From Geosiphon pyriformis (lineage: Eukaryota > Glomeromycota > Glomeromycetes > Archaeosporales > Geosiphonaceae), in NCBI GenBank assembly GCA_016748015.1, contig JAAOMT010000009.1, positions 1,961,020 through 2,025,019 of the forward strand: a DNA stretch of 64,000 bases, given 5' to 3'. This document shows positions 1-10,921 of the stretch, in pieces (position 1 is the first letter of the stretch; every line of letters starts with the position of its first letter). Both the position numbers and the translations under genes were made by a program. Below the pieces are notes generated by a model that was not told where the DNA came from, did not search any database, and saw nothing but the letters and a program-made list of their open reading frames with translations.

Positions 1-433
1 TAATTCCCTAGTGATATGTTTATTCCTCACATGAATTTTTGGGTTGTGATCCTTTTTAACTACCTTTCCAAGCCTTAAATTGATTCTAGAATTTTAAGGA
101 ATTTCGGATTAAGAAAAGAAATTTATAGGTGAAATCCTAAATTAATTTTTGTTTACGTAATTTTCATAAAAACTTGTTATTCAAGTAGAAAAGTATTTTT
201 AATAATAATATGAAATTCATAGCACGATTTTCTAATAGGCATGCAATTGGATATTGATTACAATCAAAAAATTAAGGTCATAAAAACGTAATCTACGATT
301 TGCGTCATTTAGATAAATGATCTTGATCTTTTCTGTCAAGTAAATAATAAATGCTGATTTAGGTTTTCAAATATCACAAAAATTATTATCTCCCAGAAAA
401 TCTCGTGAAACTCCCGCCGCCTCTAATTTAAAA
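1..433. other. 5' flank of first gene, no gene seen
   Basis: AT-rich non-coding sequence with no recognisable coding pattern or repeat. The last 40 bases before the ATG at 434 are slightly richer in C and could be the 5' untranslated part of the next gene. No clear TATA motif was found close to the start. Confidence 0.4.
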
Positions 434-1251
434 ATGGAATTCTCAAAATCAACAAGCTCTAAAACAACAGACCAAGCTAGAAGAGAATATTTCTTGTCAA
501 GAGCTACCCTTCAAGCAACATCATCGTATGAAAAAGAAAAACAAACAAACAGTAAGAGAGCTAAAGAACTGGTGGAATCCACATATAATGCTGCCTCTTT
601 TGGAGTTGCTGTTGCTCGTGCTGTTAGATCGTTTAAAAGATCAAATAACGATGAAAAAGAAATTGAAATGCTAGAAGTAAGCAGAAAAGATAAAAAAAGT
701 GAATTTCGACTAGGGGCTCCCACTCCTGGAGAAATGTCAAGTTCAAAGTGGAAACCTTTGAACTCAAAGAGAATTAAGATTGGGAAGCCGGAAATTTCAC
801 AAGATGAACTAGGTAACAAAAATTTTGATAAAAAATTGAAATTTCTTGACTTAAAAATGTAAGTCTTTACGATACGATTTCGATGGGGTATATTGCATGT
901 AAATTCTTTGAAATTATAACTGCTAATTCGAAGTTTATTGATTTTATATTGGAAAAGAAACCCAGCGCCGAATTGGAAATTGTATCATGTTTTAGAATGG
1001 GTGAAAGCTATTCGAAGCGTTGAGAATTTCGAGTCAAAAGTTACTAATGATGGAGAATGTGGATGGGATGGTAAGAGTTTATTAACAAAAATTATTAAAT
1101 TTTATTATCTAATCAAACAACTTTTAATTTTATCGCAGAGTTGGATGACTCAGAAGATGAAACGAATGAGCTTTATATTCTAGATGAAAAACAAGCTGCG
1201 GAAAAATGGCACGCAATTGGAGATAAGATTAAATATAATGAGGAGTGGTAA
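434..1251 (+). CDS. Orphan three-exon protein, function unknown
   Basis: Exons 434-858, 934-1070 and 1139-1251, joined by introns with good GTAAGT and GTAAGA donors and AAG and CAG acceptors. The phases fit exactly (2, then 1) and give about 224 aa. The N-terminal half is Lys/Ser/Glu-rich and mostly polar, with one short Ala/Val-rich stretch near residues 52-67 that is too short and basic to be a confident membrane segment. The C-terminal exon is acidic, with several Trp, and ends in EEW. I do not recognise a family. It may be lineage-specific. The three-phase fit across two introns and the lack of stops argue for a real gene. It ends 324 bp before the convergent secreted-protein gene. Confidence 0.55.
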
Positions 1252-1575
1252 CATAATATAGAGGAGTGTTTGTTTAAAATAGATTTGAAGTTCGTCTCAA
1301 TGTTTTTATATGAACTTGGCGTTTAATACCAGCCATAAATAACCATTTTGAATTTTATCCGATGATAGGTACAACAAGATCAGTGCTAGATTCTAAAATT
1401 TAAAGTTAAGCATGTGCATGTATAACCAATTGGATCGCTATGTAAAGCTTTATTTTTAGATAATTTATACAACCTAAAACTATGTCCATTAAAAACCTGA
1501 TCCAAGATTTTCCTAAAACTAGATCTATTATAATCAATATCCTTTATATTACAACAAAAATTAAAAGATTGCAAC

Positions 1576-2140
1576 CTATTTGTCATTTATTACTGGACAT
1601 TCAAATATTCTCACAGGTGAACCGAGACTAGCAACTCCATCACTAATGGCTTTCTCCAAATCCCTAGAGTACCTAAACTCTACTCTATTTTGTGCATAAC
1701 GGCTGACAGCATCTTGAAAATTTGCACAATCTTTTCCGAAACTCAATATATAAATTTTCCATCTTCCACCACGGAAATTGGTTTCACCGGGGGCACTATT
1801 TATTACCTGTAAATGAGTGGGATCGGGATCACAACCACCCATGGCTGCGGTTACGATATAAATTCGGTTAAAAGTGCTATCAGGTGCACCAGTATTGGTG
1901 AGATCAGTTGGTGTGGAGAGTGTTTTATATTTTACATTGTTAAACTAGGTGAAGTTAAAAATAAGCAATAGGGATTTAGCAGGTATTAAATATTTTATTT
2001 CTTTTAAAAAAAAATAAAATGAAAAACATACATACCCAAAATTCACCATCAAAAGGAACAGCCTCAACTTTAAATACCGAAACAAGAAAAATGCCAACCA
2101 ATAATGTGGCAAGAATAAAATTTCTTTTTAAACTCATCAT
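1576..2140 (-). CDS. Small predicted secreted protein
   Basis: Two exons on the - strand: 2140-2036 and 1944-1576, joined in phase 0 by a GTATGT...TAG intron, giving 157 aa. The first 27 residues start MMSLKRN and continue as a hydrophobic stretch ending in a small-residue site (VEA), which is a classical signal peptide. The mature part is about 130 aa with four Cys (a GGCDPDP loop, one in FGKDCANF, one near the end in FECPV). No known domain is recognised. In a mycorrhizal fungus such small cysteine-containing secreted proteins are effector candidates, but that is inference. A TATAAATA box sits about 120 bp upstream of the start. Two adjacent ATGs (2140 and 2137) are possible starts. Confidence 0.6.
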
Positions 2141-2260
2141 GATGTTTAATTATTATTATTATTAATGTGATTTTTTCAAAGTTTTTATTAGAGAGAGGAT
2201 TGAAAATTTATACGACAATTTTTAGCTGTGAGAGGAACAGAGTATCATTACAGGCTCACC

Positions 2261-2268
2261 TATTTATA
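2261..2268 (-). promoter_or_regulatory. TATA box of secreted-protein gene
   Basis: Reading the - strand gives TATAAATA, 121 bp upstream of the ATG at 2140. The position and perfect match make it a plausible core promoter element. The transcription start is not visible. Confidence 0.4.
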
Positions 2269-4859
2269 CCTAAAATTCTTTTACTAATCGTTAATTTAAG
2301 TTGTATTGATATATTTCAAAAAAAAAAAAATTCTTTCCATATTGCATTCAATATCAACAAATTCACAAAGAATTAATAGTTAAAAGATTTGTGATAGTCA
2401 TTATTATATTAGAATGGGCGTTAGAAGGAATATTTTTGTCTTTTCGAACCTTTGATTTTTTCAATTTACAAAAAAGTCCACACCCGTTATTGAAATAAAG
2501 TTTTTTCCTTTTGAGGGGAAGCAAAGTCAATTAATAATTTGTTGATTATTTTTCATGCCATTCAATAACTTTTACCTACATAACTTTAGTTACACAGTTT
2601 CGGGCTGTTCTGTTTACATGTATTATGGGGCGGGGGGAAGTAATTAAAAATGATATTCTTGAATTATGCATGAATTAAAATAGATTAACTTTTGAAATTG
2701 TTCGATTACAAGAAAATATATATTTTTATTTAAAATTTATCTTAACCTGAATATATTCAATTAATTTTGAGTTGAGATTAAAATTTGAAAGTTAATCCTT
2801 TTGCTTTTATTTCGTCTTTATAAGTTGTATTTTGAAACTAAATTAATAAAAATTGCTTTTTGTTTATTCAAGATCTTTAATAGGTTTTATTTTGTTGCAA
2901 AAGGTATTTCTAACCTAAGAGTCTTTCCAGTAGATGAAACAGAAACTAAGATTAGCTCTCAATAATGCTTGGTTTCCTTGCTAAATGAAGAACTCTAATT
3001 CGGTGAGCAGCGATAAAGGAAAACTGTACTACTTTTACCCTGCATATCTTGAAACTCATCTTTTGGAAAAACGTTGAAATTTGAATTAAAGAGGCAGAGG
3101 GAGCCTCCCATTGTAGAATAATCATAATTCCCTTTTTATGATATTTATTGTATATTGTGATATACCTATATTGGGGTTTTGCATAATTTCCAAAGGTACT
3201 CGCATTATTGATTCAATTGTTGCAGATTTGGAATTTTATGCCAAAACATCCAAATTTGAATTAATCAAATGCTCGTCGTTTTAACCTTCTTTTTGAGGAG
3301 GATCAGTTAAGGCCTAATTATCTTCGAATTGTCTTGGAGTATCTTTTACGATAAGGTATCATAGATTAAAATCAATACCAGTTTGTCATTTACCTATTCG
3401 ATTATTGAAAAAAAAGGATAGAGACCCATGATTTCAAAACTGAAAAGACTTTTATGAAAAATATCTTGTAAATGTCAAAGCAAAATGTATAATGAATAGG
3501 AAAAGTGTAAAACTTTTGATTTACCACCTATAACAAATCATTCTCTAAAATTTCTTTTCCTAAAAATAGATGCGATATAAGATATATCCAGACTGACTAT
3601 TGAGACTTTTATTAACATAATCAAAGGTTAAGAATTTAATAGAACATGAAAAAGCCGCTGCGTACAAGATTTTTTAAAGTAAAACACTTTCTTATGTTTA
3701 TTTGTAAGAAATTATTTTTACTTAAATCTGAGAAAAATATTTTATTCAACAAAACCTTATTTTTGATCAAATATTCTATTGATACTGCAAATTTCAATAT
3801 AAATTTTGATTTTTGTTCTTTTTAGATTATATTATTGAATTAACTTATTTTAATTGAATTTACTTTGTATTAAGAGTTTGAATTATAACTAAAAATAATA
3901 ATTGAAAACTTTTAAAAGTTAAGTAATATTTGACAAATTTTTTTCAATTTTAAGAAAGTTTCAATAAATACTTTAAAGTTTAATTTTAATTTTATGTATT
4001 CAATATGTATAATTTTGAATGATTTAAAAGGCTTTGTTATTTGATTAATAGAAAGACTCAATAATAAGATTAATAATTTAGTATATAATTTAATCTTTGA
4101 TAACTTTGTAGTTTCATAGAAAACATATAATTAATGTACTATTAATATATTCTTTTTTACTCTTTGCTCTGATTATGGTCATAAAATTTAGAAGAGAAAA
4201 CCAGTTTTTTTTTTGTTAATAAAACTGTAAATTATATTAATTTTTTATGTAATAATAATGATAATGAATTTTTATGTAATTAATAAATTAGGTTTTTTTA
4301 TTATTATAAAAATAAAACTTTTTCAAAATAAAAAAATAATTTAAAAAACTTTGATAAAATAATAAAAAATATTATATTTGTTTTCACAAAAACGGTTTAA
4401 GTGTATTTAAAAAATTAATTATTATAATAAAAATTTTTTATTTTTTCTAAAGCACTTAATTAAATGATTAAAAAAAATATTATATATTAGATAAAAATAT
4501 TATTAAGTCAATTTTTTTAAAATTTAAGCTAATAAAATTATATAAAAACATATTATATTATTAAAAATTTTTATTGTAAACATTTTATTTATAAGAATTA
4601 AATAATCTAATTTTTAATATATAAAACAGTATTATTAGTTAAAAATTTTCTATTAAATACAATTTTTTCTTAAAATGTCAGTTTTAATAACAATATTATA
4701 CAAATTAACTTGAAAACCAAAACTAATAATAATATATTTTAATTATTGAAATAAAATTAAAAAATAAAACAAGTATAATTCTATACTTTAGAAACAGCTT
4801 ATTGATTTTAAAAATAGTACAATCAGATAAATAATTTATTAACTTGGCTTTAAAAATGT

Positions 4860-5380
4860 TTTTTGAAATTAAAACATTTTTTTGATTAAAAAAAAAAAGA
4901 ATTTAATACTGTTTTTTTTTAAACCAAACAGCAAGCCAAAAAAGTATTTGAAAACACATATAACTTAAAATATACAATATTATATTACTATTAACAACAG
5001 ATATTAACTTAATATCAAAGATCTTATTAAAAATAATTAAAGTATTTCTAATATTATGCAAAACAATAACAGAAAAAATAAGACTAAAACTTAAATTTAC
5101 GGAAGACTTTACAATTTTAAAAGTAATAAAAAAACTCAATAATCTTAACATTCACAATAGTATTCAAAATAACTTGAAAAGTATTAAAATAGAGATTATT
5201 CATCTAAAAAATTTTTAATGGCTTGTAATAGTTGTCTAAATATTATTAAAACTAATATTTTCTTTAAAAATAAGAAAAATAATATAACAGATTGTTTAAG
5301 ATTAGTTATTTGTTAAAATATAGTTTGTTTTGCTTTTAAAACCAAAAATAATTAACTGAAAATATTTGCTTTAAATAATA
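4860..5380. repeat. Diverged dispersed AT-rich repeat, copy 1
   Basis: Blocks in the same order recur at 25.56-25.92 kb: a poly(A) block followed by a GAATTTAATACTGT-like block, a CCAGCAAGC-like block, the shared phrase TTTTACAATTTTAAAAGTA, and a block around AATAATTAACTGAAA. Copy 1 carries extra sequence between blocks. Length and order suggest an old transposon or MITE-like family. No coding capacity is evident. Confidence 0.45.
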
Positions 5381-5414
5381 CAATTTAATGCTAATTAAAT
5401 TTAAACTTGACAAA

Positions 5415-5416
<2 letters not shown>

Positions 5417-5445
<29 letters not shown>
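5417..5445. repeat. (ATT)n microsatellite
   Basis: About nine ATT units in a row inside the AT-rich repeat region. Confidence 0.8.
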
Positions 5446-6066
5446 AGAAAATAAACAACTGATTTTTATTTACGGTCATAATTAAACTAAATATTATAAT
5501 TAACAAAAATAAAACAGTATCAATAAAAGTGCCAACAACACCAAAAAAAATCAAGACTTTATTTTCTATAAAAAAAAATTGGCTTTATAACAACAAAAGT
5601 GATTTGAAAAATATTAAAAAAACTGCATTTTCAAAAATTATAAAAAAGTGAATAGTTTTAATATTGTTTTAGCTTTTTTGGTCATTTGCACAAATAAAAA
5701 AAAGTTATAATAGAAAACAGTTTTAATATTGGCTTACTATTAAATATTCTAAAATTCTTATTAGTAATAACAATAATTATACTAAAATTGTTTTTAATAG
5801 GTTGTTTAAAAAGTACTTTAAATAAAAAAAACTTTTACTTAAAGCCAAAAAAAGTGTTTTGGTCTAACAGAAAGCTGGTTTGTGTTTTTTATTAAAAAAA
5901 ACACTTTTTTAAAGCATTATTTGTGTATTTTTACTATTAAAAAACTGCTTAATTAATAATATTCTCAGATATTTTAGAAAAAAATATAAGATATTTTAAG
6001 CTTATTTTTTGTTTTAGTTATAAACATAAAACTTTATTTTTGAGACACAGTAAATTTATGATAGTA

Positions 6067-6094
6067 CAGAGGGTGTCCAAAAGTTTCCGAACAA
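6067..6094 (+). repeat. Left terminal inverted repeat of Tc1 element
   Basis: Matches the reverse complement of 7452-7479 apart from a base near the outer end. It lies directly inside the TA duplication. Confidence 0.88.
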
Positions 6095-6313
6095 ACTTTG
6101 GAGTAACATTCCACATGCTTGAATAATTAGAAAAGCACGAGTTTATTACTAAATTAAGTTAGTTAATTATTTAATTACGCGTTTTTTATTTTTTAAACAC
6201 GTGTATAATGTTTTTTCGCGACGCGCATAATCGATTTTATTCATACTCGTTTTTTTATAAAAATGAAATGTAACGCGCATATAAAATTTTTTCGTCGTTT
6301 TTATTAAAACGAA

Positions 6314-7351
6314 ATGGGAGCAAAAAAAGAATTAACGATTGCTCAACGTAATACTATATGCTTATTACAACAGCATGGCAAGAAATATCGTGATATTGTC
6401 AACATAGTCAATTGCAGCTTGACAACAGTTTCGAATACAATAAAACGATTTAAAGAAACTGGTTCAATTGATTCAAGACCTCGTTCAGAACGTCCACGTT
6501 TATTTCCTCACCAAAAATATCGCCGACTTAAACGTTTAGTAACACTTAATGGAAAAAATCGTCGTTTATGTATTGCAAATATACGAACTCTTTGGAAACG
6601 AAAAACAAAGCAAACTATTTCTCTTAGAACTCTTCGGCGTGCTCTTAAATCGGTTGGATTACGAAATCGTTATGCAAGAAGGAAACCTTTAATCTCACCA
6701 GCAAATATAGCAGCACGTCTTGCTTGGTTTATTAAACATCAAAATTGGACAAATCAAAAATGGGCAAGAGTATTATGGAGTGAAGAATCAACTTTCTCTC
6801 AATTTCAACACAATCGGTCTAGTAAAGTATGGCGTGAACCATCTGAAGAATGGCAATTGTCTTGTGTATCAGCAACAGTCAAACATAGTCCAAGTCGAAT
6901 GTATTGGGCTTGTTTTTCACGACAAAACATTGGACCAATTGTACCATTATATCAAACGGTAAATGGTACTAGACATGTTGAAATTCTTAACCATTATGCC
7001 TTACCAACTTTACAACGCATGTTTCCTAAAAACAATGGATAGTTTCAAGAAGATAATGCTATCCCTCATCGATCAAAAACTGCCAAAGAATTTCATAGCA
7101 AAAACAAGTTACGTATTCTTTCTTGGCCTCCTCAAAGTCCAGATCTCAATCCAATTGAAAATTTATGGGCTATAGTAAAATGTAATATTCGTAAAAAAGA
7201 AAAACCGCCAACTACTCTTAAAAAACTTGATAAGTATGTTAAAGAAGCTTGGAAAGCAATTCCTAAATCAACGATTATAAAATTAGTTGATAGTATGCCT
7301 CGACGTATTCAAGCAGTAATTATAGCACAAGGAGGACCAACAAAGTATTAA
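6314..7351 (+). pseudogene. Tc1-like transposase with one in-frame stop
   Basis: A 345-codon frame interrupted only by TAG at 7040-7042 (codon 243). The frame resumes unchanged and runs to TAA at 7349. Residues 1-110 form the paired helix-turn-helix DNA-binding region (TIAQRN..., TTVSNTIKRF). The catalytic DDE domain follows: VLWSEESTF at about residue 152, FQEDNAIPH just after the stop, and SPDLNPIENLW. Two points matter. The first catalytic position, normally Asp in SDES, is Glu here (SEES), while the second Asp and the final Glu are present. The TAG could be a single-base change from a Trp TGG codon. This copy is probably inactive, but a related intact copy may exist elsewhere in the genome. 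Confidence 0.9.
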
Positions 7352-7451
7352 AAGCTTAATAGAAAATTTAGAAAATTACTATAAAATTATAAATATGTTG
7401 TTTATTTTGTTTTATTTTATAAAAAAATAAATATTATTGTTAAATAAAATC

Positions 7452-7479
7452 TTGTTCGGAAACTTTTGGACAACCTCTG
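7452..7479 (-). repeat. Right terminal inverted repeat of Tc1 element
   Basis: Inverted match to 6067-6094, followed by the TA target duplication at 7480-7481. Confidence 0.88.
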
Positions 7480-8632
7480 TAGATTAAAAAATGAAATTAA
7501 AAGAAGCATAATTGGGCAAATTAGAGAAACAAAAAATTATGATCAGTTTAATAAAAATTTCAAAATTGTGGACCATCATAAAAACAGATGAATTTGAATT
7601 GATATAGGAAAGGGAAAAGAAAGTATTGTTTAAAGCATTTAACCTTTGAAAAAAAAAACATAATCAATAATTTTGAATGATTTCTGGAAAAGTATATATG
7701 AAATGAATCATTTGTAGACAATGAGTTGCATGATATTGTTTTTGTTTTAGGTTTTTTGAATCAGTTAATTATGCTCATATTCTTAGAATTATTTAAAGGA
7801 GTCCTCAACTATGAGATTAGGATAAGAACTAAACTTTTAAATCCAATAAATAAACGGTGAAGTTGATTCAACATTAGTTTTGCACTTGAAAGGAGTTGAT
7901 ATCGGAAAAAACCATTAATATTCATTCCAGTCCACCTTGGTGAGAATTTTATAGATTAAATATTTTCTTAATTTTAAGAATGAAAGTGTATAAATTTATT
8001 TAAATAATAATAAAAAAGGTTCCAGTCCAACAAAATTCCTTGAACATATAAAAAAAAGAAGATAGTACAGATTATAATGGAAAAAACAATTATCCTTCCT
8101 AAAACAAGTTTTTTTATGAATCTTGGAAACTGGTTTAAACAGCACAATATTCTTTATTATTTTCTACGCTTTTAGAAAATTTTGCCGTTTTAAATGTTAA
8201 TCTTTGTCAGTTTAAGAATTAAAATGAAACCGTTTGTGTTGCTATTGCAATTGGCGTTTTTTTTTTTTTTTTACAAAGAGATTTGGCTTCTCATTTAGGA
8301 CGAATTTGAATGAAATCTGGTCGATCTATTAAAAAATGTCGGATTCCCTATTTTAGATTAAAAATGGCGAACAAAGTAAATAGGATAAATTAATTATTTT
8401 AGTTTAGGTTTCCGGTCAAAGAAGTAATCATAAGTTTAGCAAAAATTTTTAGTCAAGACTCTTTTTTGAGTTTCGGCTGATACGGAAATAGAAATAGGAA
8501 TTCCACTTTGAAAAAATATTAAAAAAAAAAGAAAGACTCCTTTTAAAAGCTCAGAACAAAAAAACATTGATCAAATTCATTAAATCTTATATCATCGAAA
8601 CTCTCCAATAACTGATAAAGTTTATCCACATT
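7480..8632. other. Spacer between transposon and kinase gene
   Basis: AT-rich, with a T16-like run near 8257. No coding pattern or RNA gene was seen. The last few hundred bases should contain the kinase promoter, but no clear TATA motif was identified. Confidence 0.4.
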
Positions 8633-9505
8633 ATGAAAAACCTTGAAAATGAAAGATATCGTCCAGACGCTCATGATTGTAACGATTGTTCTTTGTGTCA
8701 AACTAGCATCAAGAATAAAACAGTGAATAATTGTGCAGCTTGCCAATTCCTTTTTCTAGAAGAATTTCATAAAAACTTTTCAAGTGGGAACGAAGCAGTG
8801 GATGAAATAGTAAAAAATCCAATTTATCTATCAGCTAATAATAAAGATGAAGGAGTGAATTATTATGAATGGATTCCATGGGGACGTTTAGAAAATATTT
8901 CCAAGATTGCTCAGGGAGGATTTGGTTATATTCATAAAGCAACATGGGTGGATGGAATGATTAATTTTACCACTGTTTCGCATAATGGTGAAGTGGGATT
9001 CGAAAGAAAAGGACGAAGAGATGTTGCGATCAAATTTATAAAAACATCAAATCAGAATAATGAAGATCTTTTTAAAGAGGTATTTTTTTTTCATTAGTCA
9101 AACGTTTTTCATCTTCAAGTTAAAATCAATGTTTTTATTGCTTATTTTTCATTATTTTTTTTTCGATCAAGTTGTATATTCAAAGGCTTCTATTAGCAAA
9201 TAATACCGATAATGTGTCCCATATCATCCAAATAATAGGGATCACGCAAAACCCTGCAACACTCGATTATGGATTAGTGTTAGAATTTGCTGAGCATGGA
9301 GATATGCGAAATTATTTTTCATTAAATTTTTATTCAGATCTTTGGGATTATAAATTGAAGATAGCGTGGGCTATAGCTTCTGGACTTTTTAGGATCCATG
9401 AAGTTGGAATGGTTCATCGTGATCTACACTCGGGTAATATCCTAATATCTGATAAAGGATTGGTGAAGATTATTGACTTTAGATTATGTCAAACTATAAA
9501 CAAAG

Positions 9506-9552
<47 letters not shown>

Positions 9553-10053
9553 GAAGAGAAAGGAATATTTGGAGTGATTCCATACATTCCACCAGAAGTC
9601 TTTAAGGGTGAAAAGTTCACCACCGCTGGTGATATTTACAGTTTAGGAATGGTATTATGGGAATTAGCAACAGGAAAGCCTCCCTTTCATGATCGTTCTT
9701 ATGACAATTTACTTATAGTGGAAATTTTAAATGGTGCAAGACCTAAAATTACCTCACCCCTCGTTCCACCTTGTTACGCTGAACTCATTGAAAAGTGTTG
9801 GGACGTGAATCCATTGAATCGTCCTACTGCCAAAGAAGTTTCGGATAAATTGAATGAACTTGGCAAATTTATAGATGACGCATTTACAGATGAAAGTCCT
9901 GAAAGGTTACAGTTTAAGGAATCAGAAAAATACATAAATGAAATGGCGGAACGTGACGATATAACAATTATTCATCCGGGAGCAGTTTATACCAGTCGTG
10001 TTTTAACATTGCAAATTATTGATTTTTCTACAGGTTTGTTTCATTTAATTTAA
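8633..10053 (+). CDS. TKL-type protein kinase with poly-Thr activation loop
   Basis: Exons 8633-9079 and 9172-10053 (phase 0 intron, GTATTT...AAG), 442 aa. The N-terminus has closely spaced Cys (CNDCSLC, NCAAC), a common lead-in to this kinase family in Glomeromycotina. The kinase domain starts at about residue 85: Gly loop QGGFGY at about 94, VAIK lysine at about 134, HRDLHSGN at about 230, then IIDFRL where DFG is expected (the Asp is kept, Gly is Arg), PPE in place of APE, and GDIYSLGMVLWELATGKPPF. Between DFR and PPE, an (ACA)15 microsatellite encodes 15 threonines inside the activation segment. The 3' end is uncertain: a donor-like GTTTGT at about 10034 could splice to a short exon near 10135, changing the last few residues. 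Cytosolic signalling role; substrate unknown. Confidence 0.88.
9508..9552 (+). repeat. (ACA)15 coding microsatellite
   Basis: Fifteen uninterrupted ACA codons in frame in the kinase gene, encoding a Thr15 tract between the DFR and PPE motifs. Confidence 0.95.
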
Positions 10054-10921
10054 TTTAATTTAATTTAAATAAAGGTAATAATTAAATTAATTGATAAAAA
10101 TTTATTTATTTTATTTAATGATATTTTTAAAGCAGAAATTATATTTCTCCCTGCAGGTAAATAAATCAAGAAAATTATTTAACAAATAATTTTGATAAAT
10201 TTTTTAACGTTTACTTTATTAACTTTTACATATATTTAGACGATTCTTAATTAGTAATCTCAATTTTTTTAATTGATACATATAGATGTATTTTGATAAA
10301 GGGATATACTTTAAGAACTTAAATACTTTATTTAAAAATATCTCTTATCTCTTAAATTATTAAATAAATATTTTCACAAAATGAAATTTTTTCAAGATTA
10401 TTTATATTTAAGTATCACAATTTAGTAAAAACAATGTATTGAAAAACCTGTGCAAAGTAATCAAAAAATAGAGTCTTTGTTAAAATTATAAAAATATATA
10501 TAATTCAAATTTTTGAAACCTTACTAGTCAACTCTTAAATTCAGTAGTTACAGAAGCAAAAAAATATTTAAAATAAAAATAAGAAAAAATGAAAGAAAGA
10601 AAAAAAAAATCTACATTTGTTTATTTCAGTACACCTTAAACATTGTCCAACAATTTAATGATTGCAACAATGAAATAATAATAATAATAATAATAATAAG
10701 AATAATAATAATAATAATAATAAAGGGAAAAAATTATTAAAAATTATTTATTTAAATGCTGACATCAATAATTATATTTGAAATTAATTAAATTTTACTA
10801 AATAAAATAACTTTGAAAAATTCTTAAGAATGCTTGAATTTTGAAAAATATATTCTCATTTCTTCCCCTGAAAACCTTTCAGATATTGTTAAGAGAACGG
10901 TATAAATAAAGGGTTATTAGA
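10034..10921. other. AT-rich spacer with (TTTAA)n and (AAT)n repeats
   Basis: Starts with several TTTAATT repeats at the kinase 3' end and carries an (AAT)n tract at about 10673-10723. No gene seen. The end of the spacer holds the TATA box of the protease gene. Confidence 0.5.
10901..10908 (+). promoter_or_regulatory. TATA box of the M13 protease gene
   Basis: TATAAATA lies only 14 bases before the ATG at 10922. A short 5' leader is possible, or the true start of translation could be a later ATG. Confidence 0.35.

Larger units (their letters stand above)
2269..6066. other. AT-rich gene-free spacer
   Basis: About 3.8 kb with no supportable gene. Up to about 3.6 kb it is ordinary AT-rich spacer. 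From about 4.2 to 6.0 kb the A+T content rises further and the sequence is built from degenerate short direct repeats. The part 4.86-5.38 kb has a diverged copy at 25.56-25.92 kb. Open frames on the - strand near 4.9-5.15 and 5.34-5.55 kb are low-complexity Ile/Leu/Phe/Asn runs and are not credited as genes. Confidence 0.5.
6067..7479 (+). mobile_element. Tc1/mariner DNA transposon, near complete
   Basis: Terminal inverted repeats of about 28 bp begin CAGAGG at 6067 and end CCTCTG at 7479. The internal part (GTCCAAAAGTTTCCGAACAA) matches exactly, and only one or two bases near the end differ. The element is flanked by TA on both sides (6065-6066 and 7480-7481), the target duplication expected of Tc1/mariner. 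Total length is 1413 bp, typical of the superfamily, with a single transposase frame (6314-7351). The near-identical ends indicate a young insertion. It sits in AT-rich repeat DNA. Confidence 0.92.

Noticed and set aside
4903-5554. Hydrophobic - strand frames that look like membrane proteins
   Set aside because: Ile/Leu/Phe/Asn runs dictated by extreme AT content; the related repeat at 25.6 kb has stops in the same frame.
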